This document shows, piece after piece, positions 34,214 to 46,364 of a stretch of DNA of 64,000 bases (the first letter of the stretch is position 1; the number at the start of each line of letters is the position of its first letter). The notes below the pieces were generated by a model. That model saw nothing but the letters and a program-made list of their open reading frames with translations, did not search any database and was not told the DNA's origin. This DNA comes from Ceratopteris richardii (taxonomy: Eukaryota; Streptophyta; Polypodiopsida; Polypodiales; Pteridaceae), in NCBI GenBank assembly GCA_020310875.1, contig CM035412.1, positions 131,212,874 to 131,276,873 on the forward strand, given 5' to 3'. Position numbers and translations under genes: made by a program.

Positions 34214-35775
34214 ATGCTATTCAACCTTTACTTTCACATACGAAGGAGACATCTGTTAGATCCAAAGACATGTATGATACTTTGCTGCCTCTTTTTATAG
34301 GTGGACAGTCTAGTGCTAGTCCTAATGGGGCAACTTCTCAGCCTTTGTAGGTTTCAGGTGGTGATGCAGATCATTCCATTTCTTATGCAGATTTACATGA
34401 TGCACTTGTTGATGAGAGAGCTAATATTGAGGAGGCAAAAAATTTGCAAAAATGGCTAGTATAGAATTTAGGTGACAACAAATTAGATGCACCTCTATCA
34501 TAATGTACTCATTGAGGCTCTCATAGTGCCTCTTATGCATCATATTGCTATGCTATGGCAGCCTCTAGTCTCTGTGATGAGTCTGAACCTATTTTGTTTG
34601 ATGAAGCACGAAATTCTGAACATTGGATGGCTGCAATGTAATCTGAATATGATGCTATCATGAAAAATGGTACTTGGTCTTTATGTGACTTGCCTCTTGG
34701 CAAGAAGGCCATTGTCACTAAGTGGGTATACAAGCTGAAGCGTAAACATGATGGAAGAGTTGACAAGTATAAGGCTAGGCTTGTTGCAAAGCGTTATGCA
34801 CAGGAAAGAGGCATTGATTTTGATGAAACCTTTGCACCTACTTGTCGAATGACTACTGTTCATAGCATCTGTGCACTTGCAGCTCGTCATGGTTGGAATG
34901 TACATCAGTTGGACATTAAAACAACATTTATGAATGGTGACTTGCATGAAGAAGTGTATGTTTTCAGCCCCATGGCTTTGTGCAAAAAGTGGCATGCATG
35001 AAAACCAAGTGTGCAGGTTAAAGAAGGCATTATATGGTTTAAATCAAGCACCACGTGCTTGGTATTGAAAGATACATGCCTATCTGATCACACATGGTTT
35101 TGAGAATAGTCCAACTGAAAGCACCTTATATGTTAAGCATGTTAATGTTGTGCTTCTGATCATTGTTATGTATGTTGATGACATGCTGCTCACTGGTCCT
35201 CATGAGAAGCACATTGCTGATTTTAAGGTTGATTTGCATGCCTCAGAGATGTCTGATTTGGTGCATTCGCATCATTATTTGGGCATTCAGTCTATGCAAG
35301 TTGATGGTGGAATAACTTTGCGTCAAACGAAATATGTTGGCACATTATTGCAGCGTTTTGGCCTTGAAGATTGTAAACCTATTGCCACTCCTATGGAAAC
35401 AAGTTTATGATTGAGTTTTCATGATGCTATAGATGCATTTGATGTTGTTCTCTATCAGCAGATTGTTGGATGCTTCATTTACTTATGCATTACTTGGCCA
35501 GATATTTAGTTTACTATCTCATAGATGAGTAGGTTTATGCATTGCCTAAGTGTCAAGCATTGGTAGATGGTTAAGTGCATCTTTTGCTGCTTGGGTGGTA
35601 CCCGACCACTTGGGTTGTTTTATCCCAAGGGGGGATCACTACCGCCAGATTTGCATGGTTTTTCTGACTTTGACTGGGCTGGTTGCTATGACACTCGTGT
35701 GTCCACTAGTGGCTTTTGCTTCATGCTTGGCAGCTCATGTATATCTTGGTTGAGCAAGAAGCAGCCTACTTGGGA
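34214..35775 (+). pseudogene. Copia B pol, second part: RT and RNase H (decayed)
   Basis: Matching to Copia A resumes at ATGCTATTC (A position 16957). It includes the linker, ARNSEHWMAAM with the TGG codon that is a stop in A, WVYKLKRKHDGRVDKYKARLVAKRYAQ (in part, 34717-34800), LDIKTTFMNGDLHEEVYVF, the catalytic YVDDML (about 35175), and RNase H motifs to SCISWLSKKQPT (about 35770). There it stops, about 350 bases short of the RNase H end. Stops and indels are numerous (for example 34350, 34639, 35068, 35408). Confidence 0.88.
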
Positions 35776-35829
35776 GCAAGGCTTATCCTTTCACTTGTAA
35801 TGTTACTCACTTGTGATGTAGCTTGATTT

Positions 35830-36960
35830 CCCGACTTAGCTATCATCTTTTCAAATCTTGCTAATGATCCATCGAAGTGAAACTATGTTTTGGGTGAGGT
35901 TGTGTAGTTGAAGAGATGACTGGCCTCAAACATCATTTGAGCCAATTCTACCATCTTTGGACAAAGCTTTGCTCTTTCAATTTCTAGATCAGCCATGGGG
36001 TAACATTTTTCATGTTCTATCATGTTTGGTCCTTCTTGGATTCTGGCTTTATATGCTTTAAGCATCATGTCTAAGACCTTGGGAGTGGGATCTGCTAAGA
36101 TTGATCCTACTCTAGGTGGTGATGGGGTCCCATGAGGCTGATTAGATGGTGATCGTGATGGTGATGGTGGTGGTGGTGATGTGTGAGAGTGTGCTTGAGA
36201 TGCAATTTTGATTATCTTGGCTTTTGTTTCTCTTAAGCTTTCCTCAAGTTCGCTCATCTTCTTCGGGCATTGCCTTTTGATTCTCTCACGGCTATCCTTC
36301 CAAGCTCTTGTTCTTTTCTTAGCTAGACTCTCAGTCTCACTAACCTCAGAACTCGTTTCCTAACCAAAGCCTTGGTTATGCTATAATGCATGAGCTCTAG
36401 TGACTACTTGCAATGGGGCAGTGGAAGTCACACTTCAATTAGAATCTACTACTAACCCAATGACATTAATAGGAGTGATCTTTGATACATTTTTTGGGTT
36501 CTTAGGATAGTTCTATAAAAGGTGCTCCTTCTCACAATCTGGACAAAAAACTTGAATTGTCATTGATTGGGGTTGCATAGGTGCAGGTTTAGGGCAATCA
36601 TGAATGAAATGATCTCCCTGGCATCTGTAGCATTGTACTCTAGGTGTTGGGGGTCTTATCTGTCTCAAATGGGGCTTAGAGTTAGGATTTGCGTACATGA
36701 CATTATAGTATTCTGGCTCCCAACTAGGTTCACTAGGTTTTTTGTAAGGGTAAGTCTCATTATACTCTAGTGACTCCATATAGTAATTCATCGGACTATC
36801 GATATGAGTTGAGTCAAAACTGTGATCATTTGGGTCAGTTTTTGAAATCAATGGCGATGTTGGCACTAACACCCTATTCAAATTCTCTTCAGTAGCTGCA
36901 TACTTGACTGGGATTACATTGGTTGGAGGTGGAGGTTGTTTAACTAACACTGGTTGAGGC
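35830..36960 (-). pseudogene. Gypsy gag relic C, C-terminal half
   Basis: The minus strand gives the C-terminal half of the same large gag as element F: MSELEESLRETKAKI (36257), PPPRVGSILADPTP (F has PPPRVGSVLADPTP), YKARIQEGPNMIEHEKCYP and KMVELAQMMFEAS (about 35930-36050). Upstream (36513-36950) are a CYRCQGDHFIHDCP knuckle, CPDCEKEHLL, and SDPSDHSFDSTHIDSP-like sequence. The gag N-terminal 600-700 codons are missing; the sequence runs straight into a leader-type repeat array at 37005. No pol follows at 35776-35830, where Copia B ends. Confidence 0.87.
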
Positions 36961-37004
36961 CTTTGTTGAGCTTTGATAGGGCAGTTGGTAGGGTTGTTGA
37001 GGCC

Positions 37005-37320
37005 TATTGATAGACACTATTTGTTGTCTATTGCGGTCTTCTGTCTATCATGATAGATGGTGTCTATCACAATAGATGGTATCTATCGTAGGTTCTATCC
37101 ATAATAGATGGATACCTATCATGGAATAGGTTTGTCGTGGATTTTGGTCTGTCATGATACATGGTGTCTATCGTGATAGATGGGTGTCCGTCATCTATTG
37201 TCTATCGTGGAATCGATCTATCACAATAGATGGGTGTCTATCACAGGTTCTGATATGTCTTGATAGATGGTGTCTATCGCAATAGACTAGTGTTTGTCGT
37301 CTATCATCTGTTGTCTATTT
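37005..37320 (-). repeat. Leader repeat array of relic C (CTATCGTGATAGATGG type)
   Basis: About fifteen imperfect units around CTATC(G/A)(T/C)GATAG, a near-palindrome, alternate with GGTGTCTATC. It is the same unit type as the array at 44731. It lies at the upstream side of relic C gag, as in the other elements. Confidence 0.85.
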
Positions 37321-38419
37321 TCTAACTAGTTTGAGAATAACATTAGGCGTCCATTTATGATGAATAAGTTATTGTGAAAAAACAACAAGCTCCCCTAGGC
37401 TCAATTCAGCGTATCACGTTAGCCCATCGGTGGGATGACTTGAGGAGTCACGCTTGAAAGGTAAGTTTCTCCAAAGTACGAGTTGCACAAAATGTGGATT
37501 GAATTAGAAATGGCCCGAAAACAATTACATCAAAAAAGCCCATAAGGCGATACAATGGCTTGAGCCACACCACATTAGATGTTGTGGGAAAACATTGAAG
37601 GTGGCCAACCCACGTTAAGCGTCACAGGCAAATGCATGGATAAAATGATGAACAGGGTTTCTCGATGGCATAGAGTGCGCTTTTGAGAAGGGGCATGCTT
37701 GAAGGATGCTGGAAGGGGGCTAGAGCATGTAGGTCACAAGATCACTAGATTGATTGCTAGATGATTAACGAGGTCCGCCTCATAGTTATGCACAATTCGG
37801 TGCCTCACGACAAACCACCCAAGCACCGAACTTCTTGGATAGAAAACCATGGGGGGGCGGGGTGGTTGCCCAAAGGTTTGTTACAGTTACAAATAGCATT
37901 TCAAAACATAGATTTGAGAGACATTAACTCAAATTGCCTGGATCAAACATATGAAATACTTTCAAATAATTCATGTGTCCTATTGATTGGAGATATATTT
38001 CCCATTCTAAGTTTCTTTTTCTTTAAAATTGCTGCATCTTTTCCCTTCTTTACTACATGCAAATAAAGACTATGCAAAGACTAAAAAAGTTTAACAAACA
38101 TAAAAAAATCATTTGATCTTGTGAAACCGCATAATATAATTGTTTTTTTAGCCACATATCACTCACAAATGACCCAAAAAAATCCAATAAGTTAATTAAT
38201 GACACCAAAGCTCTAGCCTGACTCCTTAACCTTTAATTCCTCCAAATATTCCTTCAGTGCCTTTAGAATCACAGATCTAGCCTAACTCCTTAATCTTAAT
38301 TTCTCCAATGAGAGACTTTCACTATGTGAGACTAAATCGGAACACTAAACACTATTTCAATATCTTTTCACTCCTTTTCATATATGTCCTGCCACTGATT
38401 AGCATTAAAATGTTGTAAA
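37321..38419 (+). other. Stretch without a recognisable feature
   Basis: No PBS, LTR border or coding similarity was seen on either strand. The 101-codon frame at 37761-38066 has no recognisable motif. By position it could be the decayed 5' end (leader, LTR) of relic C. Confidence 0.5.
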
Positions 38420-39365
38420 AAAGTTCCATATCTCATATGTGTTAATATTCTTAGCTTTTATAAAAATCCATTAAATGCTTCTTTTTTATATTCTATACTT
38501 GATTTTACTATGCACTATGTACTCATGTAGCTTTTGTAGCTAAATATCTTGAAGTGTTTGTCACCATCCGACTATGATGTCATTACTTTTATGTGTTTAC
38601 TATGTATTCATGGAAAAGAGACACTCCATTACACACATATTGAAACTATTTACTTTAAAGTTAAGGTTCTAATATGCAGTCCAGTTTAAAAGGGTTTATT
38701 GTACTATTATTCAAGAGGCATAAAATTTAGAATAAGAATATGAATACAGGTATTTGTTCTTCAAAATCTATTAGAATTTTACTCTTTCAAAGATTACACC
38801 AAAGACATTAGCTTTGAGAAAGTTTGGGGCTTTGGGACTCCCATTACACAATTGAAAAGTAGAATGATATCATCTTTTATCATCATTTTCTTCATTTGAT
38901 ATTTTCATTGAAATCAGAAGACCATATATTGTCTATACATGATTTAAATTTGTTATTTATTTCTTAAAATTGGCAATTGGATATTTAAAAATATTAATAA
39001 GTTTCATGGATATCACAAATTCTATTTTCTCATATACATTTTTTCTAAAGAAGCTAGAACTTTATCCTTTTGGCCATCTAATATTCAAAAATATTAACAT
39101 GTTTCATGCATATCAAAGATTCTATTTTCTCCACTACATTTTTTGAAAAAGTTAGAACTCTATCCAACTTCGAATGTATAAATATTGCATCTTTGAAGAG
39201 GTGAGAAACTATGAAATTTCCATAAATAATAATAGTAATCATTCTTGACGAGGATTATATCTCTATCAATGGAAATGAAACTTAAACAAAAAAGAAAAAG
39301 AAAACAATGCCCTGATTGTCAAGCTTGCTACAAGCATGCGAACAATCCTCTTGCATTTCCTCCAT
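38420..39365 (+). repeat. Diverged direct repeat, copy 1
   Basis: It aligns with 40160-41070 in the same orientation: shared blocks include CATATCTCATATGTGT at the left, TTTCATGCATATCA in the middle and CTCTTGCATTTCCTCC at the right. AT-rich, non-coding, with indels. Could be an LTR pair, or a duplicated host segment. Confidence 0.7.
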
Positions 39366-39474
39366 CGTATACAATGTCCTCATTGTCTCCTTCAACTCCT
39401 TCCATAACTTCCCTCACTACATATGCTACATCTTATGGATTTTTGGGGAGCAAGAATTGACAAAAGAAAAAAAT

Positions 39475-39960
39475 GAAGAAGAAAAGAACAAGGGAGCACA
39501 ATACATAATGCATGATAAGTGTGGAGTGTACAAAGATAACTAGCCCATTAAGTTTATAGGCACATATAAAAAGGGGGAAAGAATATCCTAGAGAGTGAGT
39601 AAGGCAAAATATGTTCAATAAGTATCAAACTTGTCACAAGGTAGATCCTCTATAAAAAGGATTATAAGGCTATACTATGTGAGCACATAAGCCAAAATCA
39701 TCTCCTTAAAAGAATCTCTCCCTAACATAATGATAGTGCACCTCAATGTGTTTTGTTCAAGCATGAAACATTGGGTTCCTTATAATCGCCAATGTGCTTG
39801 GGATATCAATAAAATTGGTGATGGGAAAAGTTTTACAAACACCCAAAACATCCATAAGGCATCTAAGTCTCACATAATCAACCGTATCTATGAAAGTTTT
39901 TTAATACTTAGCCACATTAGAAAAAAATTATTCTTGACTATGTGAAGAATAATTTGAGTT
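39475..39960 (-). pseudogene. Copia scrap: RNase H end and 3' LTR, same family as A
   Basis: On the minus strand, 39830-39735 encodes RNPMFHA, a stop, then TKHIEVHYHYVRER, the RNase H end of a Copia element. Further downstream (39600-39500) the bases ACTAGCCCATTAAG and GTGTACAAAGATAA match the reversed LTR of Copia A (18941-19169). It lies between the two direct repeats. All else of the element is missing. Confidence 0.75.
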
Positions 39961-40045
39961 GATTTTGAGAAAATTGTTGGTCGTCTCAAGGCTACCTTTA
40001 GTGCAACATAAACATATAAGTACATTAAAATTTCTTCTTCTAGTG

Positions 40046-40089
40046 CATTAGAATGTGAGGAGCTACACACATTAGAATGTGAGGAGCTA
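40046..40089 (+). repeat. 20-bp tandem duplication
   Basis: CATTAGAATGTGAGGAGCTA occurs at 40046-40065 and again at 40070-40089, separated by four bases. Confidence 0.9.
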
Positions 40090-40159
40090 AGTTTGTTAGA
40101 ACATGTAGAGTTGAATTTGTCTTAGATATGGGGGAACTTGGTCCTCACTTGCATGTAGA

Positions 40160-41070
40160 TAAGTAGAATTTCATATCTCATATGTGTAAATATTCTTAGC
40201 TTTTAAAAAAAGCCATGAATTGCTTCTTTTACAAAAAGCCATGAAATGTACTCATATAGCTTTTATAGTTGACTATCTTGAAGTGTTTCTCACCATCAAA
40301 CTATGATGCCATTAATTTTATGTATTTACTGTATATTCATGAAACAGAGACACCCCATTATTGAAACGATTCACTTTAAAAGCGTTTATCATAGTATTAT
40401 TCAAGACACATAAAAGTTCAAATAAGAATATGAATTTAGATATTTCTTCTTTAAAATCTACTAAAATTTTATGCTTTGGAAGGTTACACCAAATACATTA
40501 GCTTTGAAAGTGTTTGGTGATTTGGGAGTCTCAGTAGACAATTTAAAACTAGAATGATATCATCATTTATCCTCAATTTCTTAATTTTATCTTTCGATTG
40601 AAATCAAGGAGCCACATACTGTCCATAAATAATTTGGCCATAGATAATCTAAATTTGTTATTTAATTCTTAAATTTGGCCATCAGACATTAAAAAATATT
40701 TAAAAATTTCATGCATATCACATATTCTATTTTCTCAAATACATTTTTATGAAGAAGTTAGAACTTTATACTTTTGTCCATCTAATATTAAAAAAATTTT
40801 AAAAAGTTTCATGCATATCATAGATTCTATTTTCTCAAATACATTTTCTGAAGAAGTTAGAACTCTATCCAACTTGTATTGATCTGAATTAAATGAATAA
40901 ATATTGCATCTTCGAAGAGGTGAAAAACTATGAAATTTCCATAAATCATAATAATCATTCTTGATTAGGAGTTTCTCTATGTTAATGGAGGCAAAACTTT
41001 TTTTTTAATACAAAACACAATTCCCTCATTGCCAAGCTTGCCACAACCATGCACACAATCTCTTGCATTT
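40160..41070 (+). repeat. Diverged direct repeat, copy 2
   Basis: This is the partner of 38420-39365. Its right end runs directly into Gypsy relic D at about 41080. Confidence 0.7.
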
Positions 41071-41079
41071 CCTCCTTTC

Positions 41080-43632
41080 TCTAATGATAGATGATAATCT
41101 CTAACATGTGTGCTTCCCTTTTTAACTACCACCTCAAAATAATAATCCATCAGTAAGAGGAACCATCTTACTAATTTGCTAGTAGAGCAAGGCTTGTTTC
41201 CAATATATAGTGAATCTTTGTGACCTACAAAGATCTTGAACTTGTGTGCAAATTAGTGTTTAAACTTTTATTTATTATCTATCCCATTCCAAGGCCCTCT
41301 CTCTCGGTAGTAGTATAATTGCATTCAAATGGGATGAGTTGTCTACTTGCATATGCTATGGGGAAGTCAATGTTTCCCTCTTCAGTAGGTTGTGCCAAAA
41401 TGCAACCAATTTTGAATTTCAAATCATTGACATGGATACACAATGGTTTATTCCAATTCGAGGCCTTTTATATTAGTGCATATGTGAGATTTTTTTTCGA
41501 GTTCTCTGAATGGGTTTTCATACTCATTTTTGCACTTAAAATTCTTTAAGAGCACATAGTTTGGATGAGAAATTGTTGCATATATGTGTATCAAACTTCT
41601 ATAATATCCACAATATCCCATAAAATATTGGACTTCTTTTGCATTTCTTGGTGGAAATTTAGAGATTGCTCTTACTTTTTCTTCATTTTTTGATATGCCA
41701 AGAGACTATGCAAGAAGTTTACCTTGGTGGACCATTAAGACACATGTATTAGGGTTAAAGCATAGTTTGTACAAATTCAATTTGTCAAAATCTTCATAGA
41801 TATAAAACATGTTCTTTTCTATCATCACAATATGCATATAAATCATCATGATAAATTTCAAGGCATTCCCTACAAAACTCCTTGAAGATATCACACATAA
41901 GCCTTTGGAATGAGTTTGGGGATATGTTCAATCCTAATGGAATTAATCTAAAAGAAAAAATACCCCATATAGTGGCAAAGGCTCTTTTACATTGATCCTC
42001 TTGAGCTATGGCACTTGATTATAGCGCAAGAATCCATGTACTAAATTGTATACTAAATTTCTACCTACCCTTTCTAGTAAATGGGCTACAATATATAGAG
42101 GGTAGCTATCCCAAATAGTGGCTACATTGACCTTTCCATTCTTTTAAGTGACAAGGAATATGGGTGAGACCCACTCTATTTGCTCATTTCATAAATAAAA
42201 CCAACCACTAGTAATTTGTTGAATTCTTCTTTAATATTGATGGAGTAAACTTCATTATACGTATATGGCCACATGTTCAAGCATCTAACACCATTGTTAT
42301 TCAATGGACAAAGATTTCGAGATCAACTCCTTTGAGGTCCTTATAGGTCCAAGCATATACATGTTGATACTCTTGTAAAGATATGTATGAGACGTTCTTC
42401 CTCACAACTTGAGAGATCATTTGCGATATATAAGCATCTCTGTTTGTTTTCTTCAATTGTTATGACCACTTTCTTTATATCTTCTTTATTGTTGTAACTC
42501 TCTTCCATGGTCTTTGCACATTTCAATTTTGCATTCCTCTACTTGATATTTTTTTGAAATGCTTTGGAACTTCTAGATTGGCTCATAGTGTCGACTTCTT
42601 GCTAGGAACACTATCTCATTCAATAATAGTGTCATTTTCATCCATTTGATAGATGTCTCATGTAGGCTCATGCATGTTTGAAAGATTAGTTAGGGTCCAC
42701 ATAGCATTCATGTATTCCTCTTCATCAAAATAGGGCCCTTCCATACAGAGACTCAGATAATCACTAATATCTGATCATGCATCACAGGGTGGGTAAGGTA
42801 TTGCTTAACATGGACATAGTAGCTCCACTACCAAATCTTCAACAACATTCACAATGAAGAGATCCAAGTGATATCCATACTTGTTGTAGTGATGTGTGAG
42901 TGTATACTTGTTCACATCCACTTCAATGGCACCAAGGATGTGAGGCCAACCAAAAGGATCAAATTCATCTTCTTGTAGGTTAGAGGATGGCCTGTAATCC
43001 AGATAAAAAATTGATCTTTTTTGTGGTCGAGTTGGTTATTTTTTCCTTGCTTGATAGAACTAAAGACTTGTGTCTTTGTGTATTCAAGATGCTTGACTCA
43101 AACTCATGCTCTTTTTATAGCCTTTGACGTCTGCCATTGTGTAGAATATAAATTGTGTTTTCTCTCTAGTCTTGAACCACTTTCATTTGCCTTAGAAATG
43201 ATCGTGCTAAAATCAACTCATAGTTGGTCACTTCGCCAAATTCACATATGGAAATTGTGTGCTCGAATTCCAGAGCACACGTGGTCAATAAAATATTTTC
43301 TAGGAGACATAAATGTGTCTCTGAACTAGTTCTAGATGCATCATAGTGGGTCATAAGGGTGGCCTACCCCACTTCTCCCATAACCTCTAGGTAGAAATGG
43401 CTACTTGTGCACTTGAATCTACAGTAGCTTTGGTAGTCACATCATTATATTTGATAGGTAATAGAGTATTACCTTCATCCCCTTCACTATAATAACCAAT
43501 CTAATCAATAGGGATTTCATGTATGTGTGGCTTCGTGTCTTTGTTTTTTCCTTTGGTTTGGGGGTTTAGCTTCAATGATTTAGATTTCTCACACTCTAAG
43601 GCACTTCATCTAATCCAAAATATGATGGAAGC
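41080..43632 (-). pseudogene. Gypsy relic D: protease, RT and RNase H remnants
   Basis: The minus strand aligns with B1 from RNase H (26040) to PR1 (28600) but is full of stops. Readable islands are LRQMKVVQD with FEHTISICEF (43166-43354, PR1 region; B1 has MRQLKVVQD and FEHTLAICQF), KKVVITIEENKQRCLYI (about 42430-42480), and the RT/RNase H segment at 41080-41350 with the DHLSR-side sequence. It is interrupted at 43632 by the LTR of element P. No gag or LTR was found. Confidence 0.8.
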
Positions 43633-44228
43633 TGTTGGCATACAAGCAAGGAAGAGATAGAGCAATCAAGTACAATCCGGCATAGAAAAGGCCCAATCAT
43701 TTTTTTCATAACTTATTTTCCATTAAAAGTGATTTTCATCACTACACAAACATTATAAATCCCATTTTTGGTAGAATGGACTCCATTTTGTTCAAGCGGA
43801 GGAGTCCTCAAGCTTGAGGAGTATTAGAATTAACTACATGTCAATTTTCATAATTTTTAGATTCCGTTTGAGCCCTCAAATATGCTCTAGAACCTAATTT
43901 TTAACTAGGCCGGACACTAGGTCTGGACAGAGCCAAAGCTAGTCAAAAAACTATAAAAAGAGCTAGAGAGCTCATTTAAAGGTTAGATTGTTGGCAATTT
44001 GAGCTTGTGTAAGAGACTTTTTGACTAATGCAAATAAATCCATTGTTCATCTCCTTGTTCTTGCCTTGTGTGCACGTGTGTATGTGTGTGCATGTTTGTG
44101 TGCTTCTCACTCACACACTTATGCCATCACTTGCTCATAGTCTTCACACTAGACCTTACGTCTCCACGGATTGACAATTATGAGGTGGATCTCCTCATGT
44201 TGGTACTTGCCATTGTGCCAGAGTGACA
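43633..44228 (+). repeat. Element P 5' LTR
   Basis: TGTTGGCATACAAG at the start and GAGTGACA at the end, followed by the primer site. It is related to the E LTR (about 88% by eye) and more distantly to the F LTR. A TATAAAAAG box is near 43952. Confidence 0.88.
43952..43960 (+). promoter_or_regulatory. Probable TATA box, element P LTR
   Basis: TATAAAAAG is followed by GAGCTAGAGAGCTCA. The same TATA-plus-palindrome block is kept in the LTRs of E (minus, 45907-45914) and F (51529-51537), the most conserved part of these LTRs. Confidence 0.6.
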
Positions 44229-44234
44229 CCAATT

Positions 44235-44252
44235 TGGCGCCGTTGCCGGGGA
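44235..44252 (+). other. Element P primer binding site
   Basis: TGGCGCCGTTGCCGGGGA begins seven bases after the LTR end and is identical to the sites in F and B1. Confidence 0.93.
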
Positions 44253-44730
44253 GAGAGCTTCGAGGACGAGCATGTGATGGTAAGACGTAGAGTTGTGACA
44301 TTGGAGTCATAGGTAATATCCTTACTTTTCCTTATTTTTCATCATTTTTTCTTGTTTTTTGCATCACCATCATCATCCTCACCACCTCCCACCTCCATCT
44401 CTAGCTTCACCAAAATTTTAGTTTTTGGTCATATATTCCCCTTCCCACCTCATTTCCCTCATTTCACTTGTGAGAGAGAGAGAGAGAGAGCTTACATGCA
44501 TTCTGTTTTTGTGTGTTTTTGAGCATTTCTTGTAGGTTTTGGCTACATCACCATCCCCAGCAGCTTGCGTAGGTACAATAGAACTCTGCATAGGTCTCGA
44601 GATGATGACCTCTATCTGTCGTGATAGATAGAGAAAGTTGATATTTGGTGTTTACATGCATGACACGATAAGCTACACCATTAGAGCACTCCAAATCATT
44701 AAAAGTTTCTAAAAAATTTGTGTTTTTTTT

Positions 44731-45429
44731 GTCTATCACGACAGACACCGTCTATCGTGACAGATAGCATCTATGCGACAGACACCATCTATCGTGACAG
44801 ACCGCACCCCATGACAAAGACCGTCTATCGCAATAGACACCCATCTATCGCGACACACAGAGTCCCGCGACAAATTGTGTCTATTGTGATAGACACTATT
44901 TATTACGACAAACCAAAAGCACGACAGATGACAGACCACGTCTATCGCGATGGACACCAGTCTATCACAATAGACCAAAAGCACGATAGACAATAGACCA
45001 CGTCTATCATGACAGACACCGTCTATCGCGATAGACACCGTCTATCGTGATAGACCAAAAGCACGACAGACGACAGACACTGTCTATCGCAACAAACACC
45101 ATCTATCATGACTGACAGGCTCACGACAAACGATACAATACGTCTATCGAGACAGACACCCATCTATTGTGACAGACAGGGTCCCATGACAAATAGTGTC
45201 TATTGTGATAGACACCATCTATCGCGACAGACATGCTCATGACGAACGATAGAATACGTCTATCGTGACAGACATGCTCACGACGAACGATAGAATACGT
45301 CTATCGTGACAGACACCTATCTATCACGACAGACAGGGCCCCATGACAAATAGTGTCTATCACGATAGACAGGCCCACGCGACAGTCACTGTCTATCGCG
45401 ACAGACACCGTCTATCATGATAGACAGGC
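44731..45429 (+). repeat. Leader repeat array of element P (GTCTATCGTGACAGACAC type)
   Basis: About thirty imperfect units of roughly 18-24 bases consist of GTCTATC(G/A)(C/T)GA(C/T)AGAC followed by a short spacer. Each unit is close to a palindrome. The array ends GACAGGCATTTTTGGC, and the F array ends with the nearly identical GACAGCCATTTTTGGC, which marks a shared border. Open frames through the array are artefacts. Confidence 0.9.
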
Positions 45430-45441
45430 ATTTTTGGCAAA

Positions 45442-45632
45442 AAAACTAGGCCACATGTATAAGCACACCGATCAAGGCATTCTAGCTTGCTACATAGAAG
45501 AGGGTGAGCACACAAAATGGTTGCAACTCACACATGTAGGTGCGCTATAACGACACCATTCGAAACATAAAACCCTACACACACTGCAAAGGTTAGGGGT
45601 ATATTGGCCAACAATGGAAGCAGATGTCCATA
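45442..45632 (+). pseudogene. Element P integrase-region scrap
   Basis: It encodes MYKHTDQGILACYIEEGEH and TKWLQLTHVGAL, then after a stop HTLQRLGVYWPTMEADVH. It matches 58745-58930 of F, the first of F's two zinc-finger modules. It is joined directly to the leader and cut at GATGTCCATA by element E. Confidence 0.85.
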
Positions 45633-46244
45633 TGTCACTCTAGCACACTGGTGAGTACTATTGTGAGGAGATCCACCTCATAATTGTCAATCCGTGGAGA
45701 CGTGAGGACTAGTATGAAGACTTTGAGCAAGTGGTGGCACAAATGTGTGAGTGAGAAGCACGCATACATGCACACACATACACACACACGCGCACACAAG
45801 GTACGAACAAGGAGAGGAACAATGGAGTTCTTTGCATTAGTAAAAAAGTCTCTTACATAAGCTCAATTCACAAACAATCCAACCCCAAAAATGAGCTCTC
45901 TAGCTCTTTTTATAGTTTTCTGACTAGCTTTGGCCTTGTCTAGACCTAGTGTCCAGCCTAGTTAAAAATTAGGTTCTAGAGCCTATTTGAGGGCTCAAAT
46001 AGAGTCAAAAAATTATGAAAATTGGTATGTAGCTAATTCTAATACTCCTCAAGCTCGAGGTCTCCTCGGCTTGAACAAAATTGAGTCTATTCTACCAAAA
46101 ATGGGATTTACAATGTGTGTGTAGTGATGAAAATCACTAAAGCTGGAATTAGTTCATGGAAAAAAATGATTAGGCCTTGTTGCCGTATTGTGCATGACTG
46201 CTCCGTTGTGCCTGCATGCTCTTCATATGACTTGTATGCCAACA
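45633..46244 (-). repeat. Element E 3' LTR
   Basis: This 612-bp LTR, in reverse, has TG...CA ends. A TATAAAAA box on the minus strand is at 45907-45914. Confidence 0.87.
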
Positions 46245-46257
46245 CTCCCCCCTTCCT
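46245..46257 (-). other. Element E polypurine tract
   Basis: The minus strand reads AGGAAGGGGGGAG directly before the LTR. Confidence 0.9.
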
Positions 46258-46364
46258 AGCGTCTGTCGCCCTTGACAGACCTCTGTTCTATAGGGTGATC
46301 AATATAGTATTGTATCATGTTGGTGGCGAGCTCATGTTCTCTGATCCGTAATCCTTGTGCTAGA

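Larger units (their letters stand above)
21985..35775 (+). mobile_element. Copia element B, older relative of Copia A, split and truncated
   Basis: Two pieces, 21985-23648 and 34214-35775, match Copia A over integrase and RT/RNase H and add the gag part missing from A in this window. The gap between them is filled by minus-strand Gypsy sequence. About 300 bp of Copia sequence (matching 761-818 plus 16716-16956 of A) is absent at the junction. The right piece stops within RNase H. Many in-frame stops show it is older than A. No LTRs were found. Confidence 0.85.
43633..45632 (+). mobile_element. Gypsy element P: LTR, leader and a pol scrap (deletion derivative)
   Basis: It starts with an LTR (43633-44228), PBS and leader array in the + direction, then jumps at about 45442 to 190 bases of the integrase region, leaving out all of gag, protease, RT and RNase H (about 6 kb compared with element F). 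At 45632 it is cut by the LTR of element E. Whether the internal deletion happened during reverse transcription or later cannot be told. Confidence 0.8.

Noticed and set aside
37761..38066. 101-codon frame in the blank stretch
   Set aside because: No motif, no relative in the window, and composition like its non-coding surroundings.
44731..45429. CRISPR-like appearance of regularly spaced palindromic units
   Set aside because: Units are contiguous and imperfect, spacers are not unique, there are no cas genes, and the context is a eukaryotic retrotransposon leader.
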